Shown here one piece after another: positions 20,359-30,895 of a DNA stretch of 45,581 nucleotides. The notes under the pieces were generated by a model, which was not told where the DNA came from, ran no database searches, and saw only the letters and a program-made list of their open reading frames with translations. The stretch comes from an uncultured Woeseiaceae bacterium. Lineage in GTDB: Bacteria; Pseudomonadota; Gammaproteobacteria; Steroidobacterales; Woeseiaceae. The position numbers and the translations under genes were made by a program. The DNA lies in contig CABXJW010000007.1 of the NCBI GenBank assembly GCA_902512585.1, forward strand, positions 1 to 45,581, in the 5' to 3' direction. Position 1 is the first letter of the stretch. The number at the start of each line of letters is the position of its first letter.

Positions 20359-21243
20359 CTACAATGCTTTTAACCATTCGCTTATGCTGTTTCCGATAGC
20401 ATGGGGTGAGTCTTCTTGTAAGAAATGCTTACCGGGTACGGTAACCTCCATTTGATTCTTCCATGTTCTACAGTACTCTCTTTGACTGCCTATTAAAATT
20501 GATCCGGGCTCTGCATTAATGAATAGTTTAGGTATGTTCGAATTTTCCAACCATTTTGAGTATTTGTTAACAATTTTTATAATATTATCAGGTGAATTAT
20601 TTATGGGAATCTCTCTTGGCCAACTTAATGTGGGTCTTCGATCTTCACCTGAATTAAGAAATGGTTCTCGGTAAGCATCCATTTCTTCAGTGCTTAATTT
20701 CCTGATAATTGAATTGGGCAAAACCCCCTCTACAAATAAATTTTTATTTAAAATCAATTCTTCACCAGAAGCTGAACGAAAAGCTTTAAATATATTTGTT
20801 GCAGAATCTGGCCATTCATCCCATGTGATTGGCCTGACAAGAGCCTCCATATATACAATACCTTTTAAAGCATCTGGGTGCTCGGAGGCCCAGTCGAAAC
20901 CGAGAGCAGAGCCCCAATCATGAAGCACTAAAGTAACTTGCTTATCTATACCAAGTTTCTCCCATGCTTTGAATAGGTATTCTCTATGCTCTTCATAAAG
21001 ATATTTTTCTGGACCACTGTTCTTCAATTTTTCTGAATCACCCATTCCAATTAAATCTACTGCTATGCAACGGCCATATTGGGCTAGGTGCGGTATGATA
21101 TTGCGCCATAAGTAGGAGGAGGTAGGATTACCATGTTGAAATACGATAGGATGCCCTTGACCCACCTCTACATAAGCCATTTTTTTATTATGCACTGTGA
21201 CAAATTTCTTTTTTGGCTTAGTTTTTACCATATCTAAAATCAT
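20359..21243 (-). CDS. Alpha/beta hydrolase, predicted haloalkane dehalogenase (DhaA/LinB-like)
   Basis: FQHGNPTSSYLWRNIIPHL, VLHDWGSALGFDWA, YMEALVRPITWDEWP, GKHFLQEDSPHAIG. Confidence 0.88.
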   Translation of the reverse strand: MILDMVKTKPKKKFVTVHNKKMAYVEVGQGHPIVFQHGNPTSSYLWRNIIPHLAQYGRCIAVDLIGMGDSEKLKNSGPEKYLYEEHREYLFKAWEKLGIDKQVTLVLHDWGSALGFDWASEHPDALKGIVYMEALVRPITWDEWPDSATNIFKAFRSASGEELILNKNLFVEGVLPNSIIRKLSTEEMDAYREPFLNSGEDRRPTLSWPREIPINNSPDNIIKIVNKYSKWLENSNIPKLFINAEPGSILIGSQREYCRTWKNQMEVTVPGKHFLQEDSPHAIGNSISEWLKAL

Positions 21244-21320
21244 ATTTTGGTTTATTCTATCGTGAATATTGTTGATTAGTCTGTTAAATTACATATAACC
21301 ATTAAGAGGCTTACTTTATC

Positions 21321-21578
21321 ATGACCAATGAACGACATTCCAATTACTGGAGAGCGAACCTTAGGTTATTACTGAAATGTTTGTTGATTTGGTTTTTTTC
21401 ATCATATGGGATGGGTATTTTGTATGTTGATCAATTAAATGAAATTAAAATTGGCGGTTTCAAATTAGGATTTTGGTTCGCACAGCAAGGATCAATATAT
21501 GTATTTGTTGGGTTGATTTTTTATTATGCATGGAGCATGAACAGGATCGATAGAGAGTATAAGGTAAGTGAAGATTGA
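21321..21578 (+). CDS. DUF4212 small subunit of sodium:substrate symporter
   Basis: 85 aa, two TM, YWRANLRLLLKCLLIWFFSSYGMGILYVDQLNEIKIGGFKLGFWFAQQGSIYVFV; directly upstream of SSS symporter. Confidence 0.9.
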   Translation: MTNERHSNYWRANLRLLLKCLLIWFFSSYGMGILYVDQLNEIKIGGFKLGFWFAQQGSIYVFVGLIFYYAWSMNRIDREYKVSED

Positions 21579-21585
21579 GTAACTT

Positions 21586-23346
21586 ATGGACTTAAAAGCA
21601 CTTACATATCTTGTGGTTGGCACAACTTTTGTGATCTATATTGCAATAGCAATATGGTCTAGAGCCGCTACTACTGGTGAGTTTTATATAGCTGGGAAGT
21701 CTGTATCTCCGCTGGCAAATGGAATGGCTACAGCGGCAGATTGGATGAGTGCTGCGTCTTTTATTTCGATGGCGGGACTAATTGCTTTTTCAGGCTACGA
21801 TGCATCTGTCTATTTAATGGGATGGACGGGTGGATATGTCCTCTTAGCTTTATTTATTGCCCCTTATTTGCGTAAATTTGGTAAATTCACAGTTCCTGAA
21901 TTTATTGGTGAACGATATTATTCAAAAACAGCAAAAATCGTAGCAGTTCTCTGCCTAATCTTTATATCGTTCACCTATGTGGCGGGACAAATGCGTGGAG
22001 TGGGTATAGTATTTTCACGCTTCCTTGAAGTAGATGTATCGGTCGGTTTATTGATAGGTATGAGCGTGGTCTTTGTTTATGCGGTTCTGGGTGGTATGAA
22101 AGGAATTACGTACACTCAAGTTGCTCAATATTGCGTACTCATCTTTGCTTATACAGTACCTGCTATTTTTATCGCCCTCCAAATAACTGATAATCCTATC
22201 CCTCAATTAGCATTTGGTGGAAATATTAGTGGAACAGAATCAGGGCTTTTAGATAAATTAGATGAAATTGTGACTGCCCTTGGTTTCAATGCCTATACTT
22301 CTGGTCAAAAAGATACAATAGATATCTTCTGTATTACTTTGGCTTTAATGGTTGGTACCGCTGGTTTACCACATGTTATTGTACGCTTCTTTACAGTACC
22401 GACAGTAAGAGATGCACGTACCTCAGCTGGATATGCGTTATTATTCATTGCTGTCTTATATACAACAGCTCCAGCGGTAGGCTCGATGGCTCGTTATAAT
22501 CTTATAAATACAGTTCAACCGGGAGCTATTGGTTCTACAGAGGGTAATCTTTTGTATGCAAGTCGTCCTGAATGGATGATCAGATGGCAGCAAACAGGTT
22601 TAGTTGAATTCGAAGACAAAAATAATGATGGTAGAATTCAATTTTACAATGATCAAAACCCCGATTTTGCTAATAATGCAACTACTTATGGTTGGCGAGG
22701 TAATGAGTTGAAGGTAGATCGTGACATTATGGTTTTGGCGAATCCAGAAATTGCAGGATTACCCGACTGGGTTATTGCATTAGTCGCTGCTGGTGGGATT
22801 GCGGCAGCTTTATCAACTGCTGCTGGACTCTTACTGGTCATTTCATCATCAATTTCACATGATCTTGTGAAAGGGTTAATAAATCCAGAAATATCAGAAA
22901 AGAATGAATTGATTGTTGGTAGATGTGCTGCAGCTATTGCTATTTTGATAGCAGGTTATTTAGGTTTTGATCCTCCTGGTTGGGTTGCTGAAGTAGTAGC
23001 CTTTGCATTTGGTCTTGCCGCTGCCTCACTATTTCCAGTCATTTTCTTGGGTATTTTTTACAAAAGAATAAATAAATATGGCGCAATATCAGGAATGGTT
23101 ACAGGACTGTTATTTACCTATGGGTATATTGAATACTTCAAAGGACTTTTCCTTAAATGGATGGGCTCACCATGGGGTGAAAATGTAACGAGCAACTGGT
23201 TATTTAGTATCTCACCCGAAGGCATTGGTGTTATAGGTATGCTGTTAAATATAATTGTCGCTGTAGTTGTATCTCATTCAACAAGTAAACCACCTGAAAA
23301 GATTTATGATTTAGTTGATCGAATAAGGGTGCCCAGATCTAATTGA
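21586..23346 (+). CDS. Sodium:solute symporter family (VC_2705-like, acetate/organic acid type)
   Basis: FYIAGKSVSPLANGMATAADWMSAASFISMAG; GTAGLPHVIVRFFTVPTVRDAR; paired with DUF4212 gene. Confidence 0.92.
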   Translation: MDLKALTYLVVGTTFVIYIAIAIWSRAATTGEFYIAGKSVSPLANGMATAADWMSAASFISMAGLIAFSGYDASVYLMGWTGGYVLLALFIAPYLRKFGKFTVPEFIGERYYSKTAKIVAVLCLIFISFTYVAGQMRGVGIVFSRFLEVDVSVGLLIGMSVVFVYAVLGGMKGITYTQVAQYCVLIFAYTVPAIFIALQITDNPIPQLAFGGNISGTESGLLDKLDEIVTALGFNAYTSGQKDTIDIFCITLALMVGTAGLPHVIVRFFTVPTVRDARTSAGYALLFIAVLYTTAPAVGSMARYNLINTVQPGAIGSTEGNLLYASRPEWMIRWQQTGLVEFEDKNNDGRIQFYNDQNPDFANNATTYGWRGNELKVDRDIMVLANPEIAGLPDWVIALVAAGGIAAALSTAAGLLLVISSSISHDLVKGLINPEISEKNELIVGRCAAAIAILIAGYLGFDPPGWVAEVVAFAFGLAAASLFPVIFLGIFYKRINKYGAISGMVTGLLFTYGYIEYFKGLFLKWMGSPWGENVTSNWLFSISPEGIGVIGMLLNIIVAVVVSHSTSKPPEKIYDLVDRIRVPRSN

Positions 23347-23355
23347 TACGAAGAA

Positions 23356-24483
23356 TTATCGCAATAATATCTCTTGAAGTTTTGTAAGACCATCTTTCAT
23401 ACCTATTCTTCCATAACCAATTCTAAAGTGATTTTTTGGTGATGGACCTATTTTTGATTGATATATATTTCCTGGCAATAGCATAATACCGTGATGCTTA
23501 ATTAATCGTTCACAAAATAAAATTACACCTTCCTCCCCGAGATATTTCGGGTAACCAATGCAACCACCATCAGGTAATTGCCACTCAAACAAATGGGTAT
23601 TTTTTGCGAAGAATAGATTAAGAAGTTTTAAGTTATTTTCGATAATTTTTCGATTTCTCGATAATATTTTTTTACTTGATTTTAATGCAACTACTGCTAA
23701 AAATTCACTTGGTGATGAATTACAAATAGAAAGATAATGTTTCATTTTTTCCATCTTATCCAACAGTTGTAGATCTTGGGATGCTATCCATCCAATTCTA
23801 AGCCCAGGTAAACCATAAGCTTTAGACATCACATTCAGAGAAATCCCATTTTCATATACATCAGCTATTTGAGGTAATCTCTTACTAGCATCCCTCTCCA
23901 TTAAGCGATAGACCTCATCACTAAATAAATAAATATTCTGTTGTCTTGCAATGACAATTAATTCTTCAAGCGTTTCTTTAGATATGACCTTACCTGTTGG
24001 ATTATGAGGAAAATTGATAGAGATAAGTTTTGTATTAGGTTGAATGGCATCTTTGATTCTTTGTAGATTGAGATTCCAGTTTTCATTATCATCAAGTCCA
24101 ACACCCGTGACCTCACACAAAGATGCAGGAACAGTCTCTGCAGATTGATAATTCGGAGTTATTATGATTGCGTGATCATCTTTGCTAAGAATGCAATGCA
24201 TAGCCACAAAGAGTCCTTCTTCAGCACCAGCGAAGGCTAAAATATTTGCTGATTTTTGAGTTAAATATGTATTTGCAACTGCAGTTCTTAATTCTGGAGA
24301 TCCGTAAGTCTCAATATATTTAAAATTAAGATTATGCCAATTTTCTCTATCTTGATCTGTCCCAAGACTCATTAAATCATCTAGTGTCATTGATTCCATA
24401 TCTGATGCACACATATGATATTTAGCATTGAACTCCCATTCTGAAAAAAATGTTTCTAGTTTAAAGTCAGGCAATACGGGCAT
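23356..24483 (-). CDS. PLP-dependent class I/II aminotransferase
   Basis: INFPHNPTGKVIS, FSDEVYRLMERD, NVMSKAYGLPGLRIGWIAS (PLP lysine). Confidence 0.9.
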   Translation of the reverse strand: MPVLPDFKLETFFSEWEFNAKYHMCASDMESMTLDDLMSLGTDQDRENWHNLNFKYIETYGSPELRTAVANTYLTQKSANILAFAGAEEGLFVAMHCILSKDDHAIIITPNYQSAETVPASLCEVTGVGLDDNENWNLNLQRIKDAIQPNTKLISINFPHNPTGKVISKETLEELIVIARQQNIYLFSDEVYRLMERDASKRLPQIADVYENGISLNVMSKAYGLPGLRIGWIASQDLQLLDKMEKMKHYLSICNSSPSEFLAVVALKSSKKILSRNRKIIENNLKLLNLFFAKNTHLFEWQLPDGGCIGYPKYLGEEGVILFCERLIKHHGIMLLPGNIYQSKIGPSPKNHFRIGYGRIGMKDGLTKLQEILLR

Positions 24484-24638
24484 TTATTATCTCCATTACA
24501 TCGTAATTTCTATTCTATCATCAATATGATCAATCCCATTTAATGTGTGATTGTGATGTATTATGTAAAAACTTTGTTAAGTATACTTTAACTAGCGCTA
24601 ATAACATGTTTAGATGAATCAAAATTGAGGAGAAATCT

Positions 24639-25976
24639 ATGTTAGAAGTTATTCTAAATATTTTTATTTTTGCCTTGTTGGTATTGTTTATAGCACGTCA
24701 AATGCAGTCAGGACTGACATTATCAAAGCAGATCCTTCTTGGGTTATTTCTCGGAGTTTTCTTCGGACTAGCGCTTCAAGTCATTTATTCTAATCATGGC
24801 CTAGTTATTCAAGAGACGCTTGTTTGGACTAATGTAATTGGCTCAAGTTACGTTAATCTCTTGAGAATGGTGATCATGCCATTAGTGTTAACGATGATGA
24901 TAGCGGCTGTGGTTAAAATGAAAGATGTAGCTGCATTGGGAAAAGTTGGTTTCTCTGTAGTTCTAATCCTCCTGGGAACAACTATGATTTCTGCTCTGGT
25001 AGGGATAGGTGTTTCAAATTTGTTTGGATTATCAATGGATGGATTGACTGAAGGTGCCAGAGAACTCTCTCGTGCCAGTTCTTTAACTACAAGACAAGAA
25101 TCTATCGCGAGTCTGGGACTTGCAGACATGCTGGTGAGATTTATTCCTTCTAATATATTCTCAGATTTAACTGGCGCAAGACCAACATCTGTAATTGCTG
25201 TGGTGATTTTTGGTATCCTATTTGGTATTGCTGCTTTAATGGTGGCTAAAGAGGATCAAGAGAAAGCGGAATCAATTACATCTTTTATCGATACAACTCA
25301 AGCCATAATAATGAAATTAGTTAGGATGATTATGCTATTAACACCTTATGGAATTTTAGCTTTAATGACAAAAGTTGTTGCTGGCTCAGATGCTGGTGAT
25401 ATTCTTGATTTGATTAGTTTTGTATTAGCCTCATATTTCGCAATTTTTATTATGTTTATGGTTCACGCTTCGTTACTTAAATTAAATGGGGTAAATGTGG
25501 TTCAATACTTTAAGAATATATGGCCAGTTTTAACTTTTGCATTTACCTCAAGGAGCTCAGCAGCAACAATCCCCCTAAATGTGGAAACTCAAGTGGATAA
25601 ATTAAAGGTCCCTCAATCAATAGCCAATCTCTCTGCTTCTCTAGGCGCTACTATTGGACAGAATGGTTGTGCTGGCATTTACCCTGCTATGCTAGCCGCG
25701 ATGATTGCACCTTCCATGGGAGTTAACCCAATGGATCCTATGTTTATTCTATCATTAGTTATGGTAGTAACTATCAGTTCATTTGGTATAGCGGGTGTGG
25801 GTGGTGGTGCTACCTTTGCGGCTCTGGTTGTGCTGCCTGCAATGGGCTTTCCTGTTGCATTGGTAGCATTGTTGATATCTATAGAACCTCTCATAGATAT
25901 GGCTAGAACCGCATTAAATGTTAATGGCTCAATCATGGCGGGAGTTATTACAGGTCGTAGAGTGAATGTTGAATAA
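24639..25976 (+). CDS. Dicarboxylate/amino acid:cation symporter (L-cystine TcyP-like)
   Basis: YVNLLRMVIMPLVLTMMIAAVVKM; FAFTSRSSAATIPLNVE; IGQNGCAGIYPAMLAAM; IEPLIDMARTALNVNGS. Confidence 0.9.
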   Translation: MLEVILNIFIFALLVLFIARQMQSGLTLSKQILLGLFLGVFFGLALQVIYSNHGLVIQETLVWTNVIGSSYVNLLRMVIMPLVLTMMIAAVVKMKDVAALGKVGFSVVLILLGTTMISALVGIGVSNLFGLSMDGLTEGARELSRASSLTTRQESIASLGLADMLVRFIPSNIFSDLTGARPTSVIAVVIFGILFGIAALMVAKEDQEKAESITSFIDTTQAIIMKLVRMIMLLTPYGILALMTKVVAGSDAGDILDLISFVLASYFAIFIMFMVHASLLKLNGVNVVQYFKNIWPVLTFAFTSRSSAATIPLNVETQVDKLKVPQSIANLSASLGATIGQNGCAGIYPAMLAAMIAPSMGVNPMDPMFILSLVMVVTISSFGIAGVGGGATFAALVVLPAMGFPVALVALLISIEPLIDMARTALNVNGSIMAGVITGRRVNVE

Positions 25977-26029
25977 TTTTCTTCAAAGCCTATTAGGATT
26001 AATGGATAATTATAAAATTTGATCTCTCT

Positions 26030-27133
26030 ATGCTAAGTACTGATGCCAATATTTCCGGTGCGATTTTATTAAATTGTAAAGAATTTGATAAAAATTTGGT
26101 GTTCTTTAATAAGGAAGCTGGTTTTAAGCTAAAGTTGATCTATCCAGCAGACTCACCTCGTCATGCGATACTGATTGGTTACGGGTTAACCATTCATCTA
26201 ACCAAAAGTGATCATGATACTGATATAACTATTTTTTTGGTTAGTGATGATAAAGAATTTGTACTCACAGAAAACTCATCTATGCAGGCTCCAAATGGAG
26301 TGAGGTTGGAGTTTAAGAGTAATGAAATTAATTGTAGTGATGAATTGGTCATGCCACCTCTACAAAATAATGTAGTTGTTCAAAAACTTATAAATAAGGA
26401 TGATTGGGTTGACGGAAGAGCGGGAATGCAATATCGGGATCTTATTCCAAATCGATTGGGTGGTCGTTTTATTGCATCTCACATTCGAATAGAAGAGGGT
26501 GGTCCAGTTCCTGATTATGTTCATTATCATCATATTCGTTTTCAGTTGATATATTGTCATAAGGGTTGGGTTAAAGCTGTTTATGAAGATCAAGGCGAGC
26601 CATTTATTATGAAGGCAGGTGATTGTGTTCTTCAGCCTCCTCATATTAGACATCAAGTATTAGAATGCTCAGATCAGTTTGAAGTAATTGAGGTCGGGTG
26701 TCCAGCTGAACATAAAACACTGGTTGATCATGAGATGATTTTACCCACCTCAAAAGTTCGACCAGATCGTGATTTTAATGGTCAGAAATTTGTTTTTCAT
26801 AAAAAAGATGATACTAAGAATGTTACAACTATTAGAGAGGATGGTTTTAATGCAAGAGATATAGGTATTTTAAGTGCTACTAGCGGTGAAGTTTCAGTGT
26901 TTGCACTAACTTACGAAAAAAAAATAAAATTTAAATCATTAACGCATCAAAAAGAATTTTTATTTTATTTTATTCTGGCTGGTAATCTAGTGATTGAAAT
27001 TGATAATGATGTCTTTGAATTGAGCGAAGGTGATGCATTTTCTATTCCCGCCTCTATTTCATATTGTTTTCACGAGCTATCAAATAATATTGAATTGCTT
27101 GAAATTGCTCTTCCTAATATAAATTGCCACTAA
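26030..27133 (+). CDS. Cupin-domain protein with possible VOC-like N-terminal segment
   Basis: VHYHHIRFQLIYCHKGWVKAVYEDQGEPFIMKAGDCVLQPPHIRHQVL (cupin 1); FYFILAGNLVIEIDNDVFELSEGDAFSIPASISYCF (cupin 2); N-terminal AILLNCKEFDKNLVFFNKEAGFKLKLIY. Confidence 0.8.
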   Translation: MLSTDANISGAILLNCKEFDKNLVFFNKEAGFKLKLIYPADSPRHAILIGYGLTIHLTKSDHDTDITIFLVSDDKEFVLTENSSMQAPNGVRLEFKSNEINCSDELVMPPLQNNVVVQKLINKDDWVDGRAGMQYRDLIPNRLGGRFIASHIRIEEGGPVPDYVHYHHIRFQLIYCHKGWVKAVYEDQGEPFIMKAGDCVLQPPHIRHQVLECSDQFEVIEVGCPAEHKTLVDHEMILPTSKVRPDRDFNGQKFVFHKKDDTKNVTTIREDGFNARDIGILSATSGEVSVFALTYEKKIKFKSLTHQKEFLFYFILAGNLVIEIDNDVFELSEGDAFSIPASISYCFHELSNNIELLEIALPNINCH

Positions 27134-27143
27134 ATTTTAGATT

Positions 27144-28508
27144 TCAAGCTAGAGTTAGATCAATTAGAACTATACCGATAGCAATTGGGGCAATAAATTT
27201 GTTTGTGAAGCGCCAGTATATCTGCCAATTGGCAGAATCCTGTGAGAATTGTTCCTCCATTAATGAATTCTTAATTACCCAGCCTGAGAATGTAGCAATC
27301 AATAATGCGTTGATGGGCAGTAGCAAGTTAGCTACGGTATAATCTACTATACCAAAGAAATTACGCTCAACCCCGAGAAATTCTAATGGTTTAACATCAG
27401 CGATAGTGCTGAATGAGAGAACCGATCCAAGGGCAAAAATCCAGATAGTAAACCCAGAAATTATACTTAAAATTTTCCTCTTACCTGGATATTTTTCTTC
27501 TAGCCAGGAAACAATAGGCTCTAGCATACCCATAGTGGAAGTATAGGCGGCAAAAATTAATAGTATAAAGAAAAGAATACCAACTAGATATCCTCCTGGC
27601 ATACCACCAAAGGCAATTGGCAATGTGATGAAGATTAAACTAGGCCCTTCACCTGGATTGAGATTATTAGCAAAAACAATAGGAAAAATTGCCAGCCCCG
27701 CCAGGAGTGCAATTAATGTATCTCCAATACAAACAATTGCTGCCGACTCCTTAATTGAATAATGGTCTGGCATATAAGCTCCATAGGTCATAATTAAACC
27801 AGTACCAATTGCTAGGGAAAATAAAGCTTGTCCGAGCGCCATAATGATTGATTGAGTATTGATTTTGCTGAAATCTGGGCTAAAAAGAAAATCTAGCGCC
27901 TGAAGGAACTCACCTTGGATCATGCCGTATATAACTAAAATTATAATAAGAACAAATAGTAAGGGCATAAGTATCTTAGATATTTTAGCAATTCCATTGT
28001 TCACACCTTTTGCTATAACCCACACCGTCATTGAGATAAAAAATCCACTTAAGAAGATTTGTAAAATCGGATGATTTGTTCTTTCATTAAATAGCTGTGC
28101 AGAATTAGCTCCATCAATCCCATGAAAGGAGTTCAGGATTGCTAAATGCAGATAATCTATCGCCCAGGCACAAACTACAACGTAATAACTAAAGCCCAAA
28201 AATGGTAGTAAGACACCCATCCAACCAATGGATTTCCAAAATGAACTAGCATCATGAGAGGCTACAAGTTCTTTCACAGAGTTAAGAGGACTTTTGTGAC
28301 ATTTTCTACCAATTAGCATTTCACTGGAAAGTATTGGTAGACCTAGTAAAAAAACAAATGCTAAATAAATTATGACAAAACCACCACCACCGTTTTCTCC
28401 TGCAATGTAGGGAAATCGCCATAAATTACCCAAACCAACCGCACCACCGACGGTAGCTAAAAGAAAGGCGGGTCTATTTGACCAAGTTGTAAAGTTATTA
28501 TCACTCAT
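27144..28508 (-). CDS. Sodium-dependent transporter, neurotransmitter:sodium symporter (SNF) family
   Basis: WSNRPAFLLATVGGAVGLGNLWRFPYIAGENGGGGFVIIYLAFVFLLGLP. Confidence 0.95.
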   Translation of the reverse strand: MSDNNFTTWSNRPAFLLATVGGAVGLGNLWRFPYIAGENGGGGFVIIYLAFVFLLGLPILSSEMLIGRKCHKSPLNSVKELVASHDASSFWKSIGWMGVLLPFLGFSYYVVVCAWAIDYLHLAILNSFHGIDGANSAQLFNERTNHPILQIFLSGFFISMTVWVIAKGVNNGIAKISKILMPLLFVLIIILVIYGMIQGEFLQALDFLFSPDFSKINTQSIIMALGQALFSLAIGTGLIMTYGAYMPDHYSIKESAAIVCIGDTLIALLAGLAIFPIVFANNLNPGEGPSLIFITLPIAFGGMPGGYLVGILFFILLIFAAYTSTMGMLEPIVSWLEEKYPGKRKILSIISGFTIWIFALGSVLSFSTIADVKPLEFLGVERNFFGIVDYTVANLLLPINALLIATFSGWVIKNSLMEEQFSQDSANWQIYWRFTNKFIAPIAIGIVLIDLTLA

Positions 28509-28745
28509 TTATTAAATTTTTTGGTTACCATAAGTGGTTGATAATTAATCTAGGGGTTATATAAGAATGAATTGTTTATATATAAATTATAATACCTATT
28601 TATATTCCCTCTCTTATTGAGCATAGCATATTTTTTTGAGTGTAAGTTTGTGAGTATAAAGCGAGAAATAACCTCTGTTATTAATAGCTGTATTGGATTA
28701 GTTCTGGTAGTGGAAATTTTGAAATAAAAATTGAATTTAAAAATA

Positions 28746-29726
28746 TTATTTCTTTTGATGTTGAGTATAGGTTGATGTGAGTTCGTATTTTAAATAATCA
28801 CCATATATTATTGATTCATAATTTTCAGGGTTACACGCAGAGACCTGGTTTCCTTGAGGTTTGATCACGGCATTAATATTTGGGTCATAAAAAAAAGGAC
28901 ATGAATATCTTTGCTTACCTGATTTATTAATAACTCTGTGAGGTGTAGAAATTAATAGACCATTAGAGAGTCTATGAAGCATATTTCCAACATTAACAAC
29001 AAAGCTGTTTGGTAATTCAGGAACATCTAACCACTCACCATGAGGAGATTGGACTTGCAGCCCACCAACTTGATCCTGAGCTAATACAGTCAAGGCGCCA
29101 AAATCCCTATGAGGAGCTGATCCATATAAATCATTGTCAGGTAATATTTGAGGTGGGTAATATAATAATCTCAACCAAATAGTCGGTCTATCAAATAGAT
29201 TATCATAAGCAATTTGTTCAACTCCAAGAGATTTCATAATAATTAATGTCAATCGATCGCATAATTTTGTCATTTCATCAGCATATTTGGTCACTCTCTC
29301 TTTAAATTTTGATGGTTTATTTGGCCATCTATTTGGTCCGGTTAAATATGATCTATTTTTTACGTCTGGATCATCTGGTCCAGCTTCCCTCATCATCATG
29401 AATGACTCACTTTGATTTGGTTTTTTGACTTCAGCTAAATCTGAATTCACATCTGTAGAGGTATTTATTGCGATATAACCACGATGTAATTCATTGAGCG
29501 CAATTTTGTTTTTTTCATTTGTTGGTAAGGCATGGAACTCCTTAGATGCGTTAAATACATCTGAAATTACCGTATTATCGATGCCATGATTAGTTATATA
29601 GCTAAAACCAATTGTTGAATAAGCAGCTATAAACTCATTGGCAATTTTTTCAATCTCAGATGATTCTTCAGAATAGAGATTTTTTATATCTATGATTGGA
29701 ATTTTAAAATCAAGGTTATTACTCAA
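28746..29726 (-). CDS. 2OG-Fe(II) oxygenase, isopenicillin N synthase family
   Basis: PIIDIKNLY; APHRDFGALTVLAQDQVGGLQVQSPHGEWLDVP; STPHRVINKSGKQRYSCPFFYDPN. Confidence 0.92.
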   Translation of the reverse strand: MSNNLDFKIPIIDIKNLYSEESSEIEKIANEFIAAYSTIGFSYITNHGIDNTVISDVFNASKEFHALPTNEKNKIALNELHRGYIAINTSTDVNSDLAEVKKPNQSESFMMMREAGPDDPDVKNRSYLTGPNRWPNKPSKFKERVTKYADEMTKLCDRLTLIIMKSLGVEQIAYDNLFDRPTIWLRLLYYPPQILPDNDLYGSAPHRDFGALTVLAQDQVGGLQVQSPHGEWLDVPELPNSFVVNVGNMLHRLSNGLLISTPHRVINKSGKQRYSCPFFYDPNINAVIKPQGNQVSACNPENYESIIYGDYLKYELTSTYTQHQKK

Positions 29727-29749
29727 AACTTAACCATTATATTTTTATA

Positions 29750-30763
29750 TTAATTATCAACTGCATCTGATTCGAGAAAAGTCTGATTCTCTCGATTTTC
29801 AGCTCTTCCTATTGTTATTTCATCACCAATCATCAATGTCATAAGGTCTTCAGCGACCTCCATTTTTCCATCATAATCAGTCATCGACAATAACTCGTCT
29901 CTTGTCGTTTCTGGAGGAATAATATGCGAATATATGCCAAGTCTCGGCCGGGTCTCATTGAAAACATGTGCGACTTGGGCTGGAGTAGAATGAACGATCA
30001 TACTTACATTGGCGAGCTTAGCCTCTTTTGACTCTCCTGGATAGGGAATTTGTGTCTCATGAATTAGCACATCAACACCTTTACTCATTTCGATAATTTT
30101 ACTGCCAGGAAGAGATCGTGTATCACCTGAAAATATAACTGACCTTCCCTTGTAATCAACACGATAACCAAATGTAGCTCCCTCAAGACCAAGTAATTCC
30201 TCTGTTTCTGGATTTAATGGTAAATGCGCCACATCAAATGCCGTTATTTTTATACCATTTTGATTATAAAACACCCCTGGTTCAACATCTTCAGTTAAGA
30301 GATCAGAACCTTCTTTGTGAACATTGGTTAGATATCTGTATCTTAAGTCCCAATCAAATGCTCTTTCAAAATGATCCATAAATGCAGCAGTACCTTCAGG
30401 TCCATAAACTTTCATATTTGTTTTACGACCAAATAACCATCCTGTTAACCAGAGATTAGGTAATTCAATGGTGTGATCAAAATGCAAATGAGTAATTAAA
30501 ACAGTATTAATATCTGTCAGTAGTTCAAAGCCACCAGCTTGAAAAATTCTTTGTCTCATTCCAGGTCCAGCATCTACAAGAATTTTTGTTTCTCCAGCCT
30601 CGAGTAAGATCGAGGGTCCATATCGAGTTGGAGAGGGTCTTGGTGCTCCTGTTCCTAAAAAAGTTAGCTTGATATCATATTCTTGTGCGCTTGAGATTGA
30701 TGATAAACTTCCGAAGGAAAGAAGGATAAATATTTTTGTTATTAAGAGACGGTTGAACAACAT
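29750..30763 (-). CDS. Exported MBL-fold hydrolase (RNase Z/arylsulfatase-like)
   Basis: Signal peptide; LTFLGTGAPRPSPTRYGPSILLEAG; ITHLHFDHTIELPNL; VIFSGDTRSLPGS. Confidence 0.9.
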   Translation of the reverse strand: MLFNRLLITKIFILLSFGSLSSISSAQEYDIKLTFLGTGAPRPSPTRYGPSILLEAGETKILVDAGPGMRQRIFQAGGFELLTDINTVLITHLHFDHTIELPNLWLTGWLFGRKTNMKVYGPEGTAAFMDHFERAFDWDLRYRYLTNVHKEGSDLLTEDVEPGVFYNQNGIKITAFDVAHLPLNPETEELLGLEGATFGYRVDYKGRSVIFSGDTRSLPGSKIIEMSKGVDVLIHETQIPYPGESKEAKLANVSMIVHSTPAQVAHVFNETRPRLGIYSHIIPPETTRDELLSMTDYDGKMEVAEDLMTLMIGDEITIGRAENRENQTFLESDAVDN

Positions 30764-30895
30764 ATAACTCTCCAGGTATTTGAATTATTTTTAACAAATT
30801 TTGATAACTTAGTTAATTTTAATATCTACAATATACTATAATATTTTATCTTGAAAAACCTTCCAAATATCTATAATCAAGGATTGAATCAATCA

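Noticed and set aside
26360-26656. 98 aa antisense ORF within the cupin gene
   Set aside because: No domain-like features; overlaps the conserved cupin motif.
27124-27342. 72 aa +strand ORF at the 3' end of the NSS transporter gene
   Set aside because: Antisense to the transporter C-terminus and starts inside the cupin gene end; no support.
28667-28682. AATAAC-CTCT-GTTATT inverted repeat in the intergenic region
   Set aside because: Only 6 bp, AT-rich and no adjacent T-run; too weak to call a terminator.
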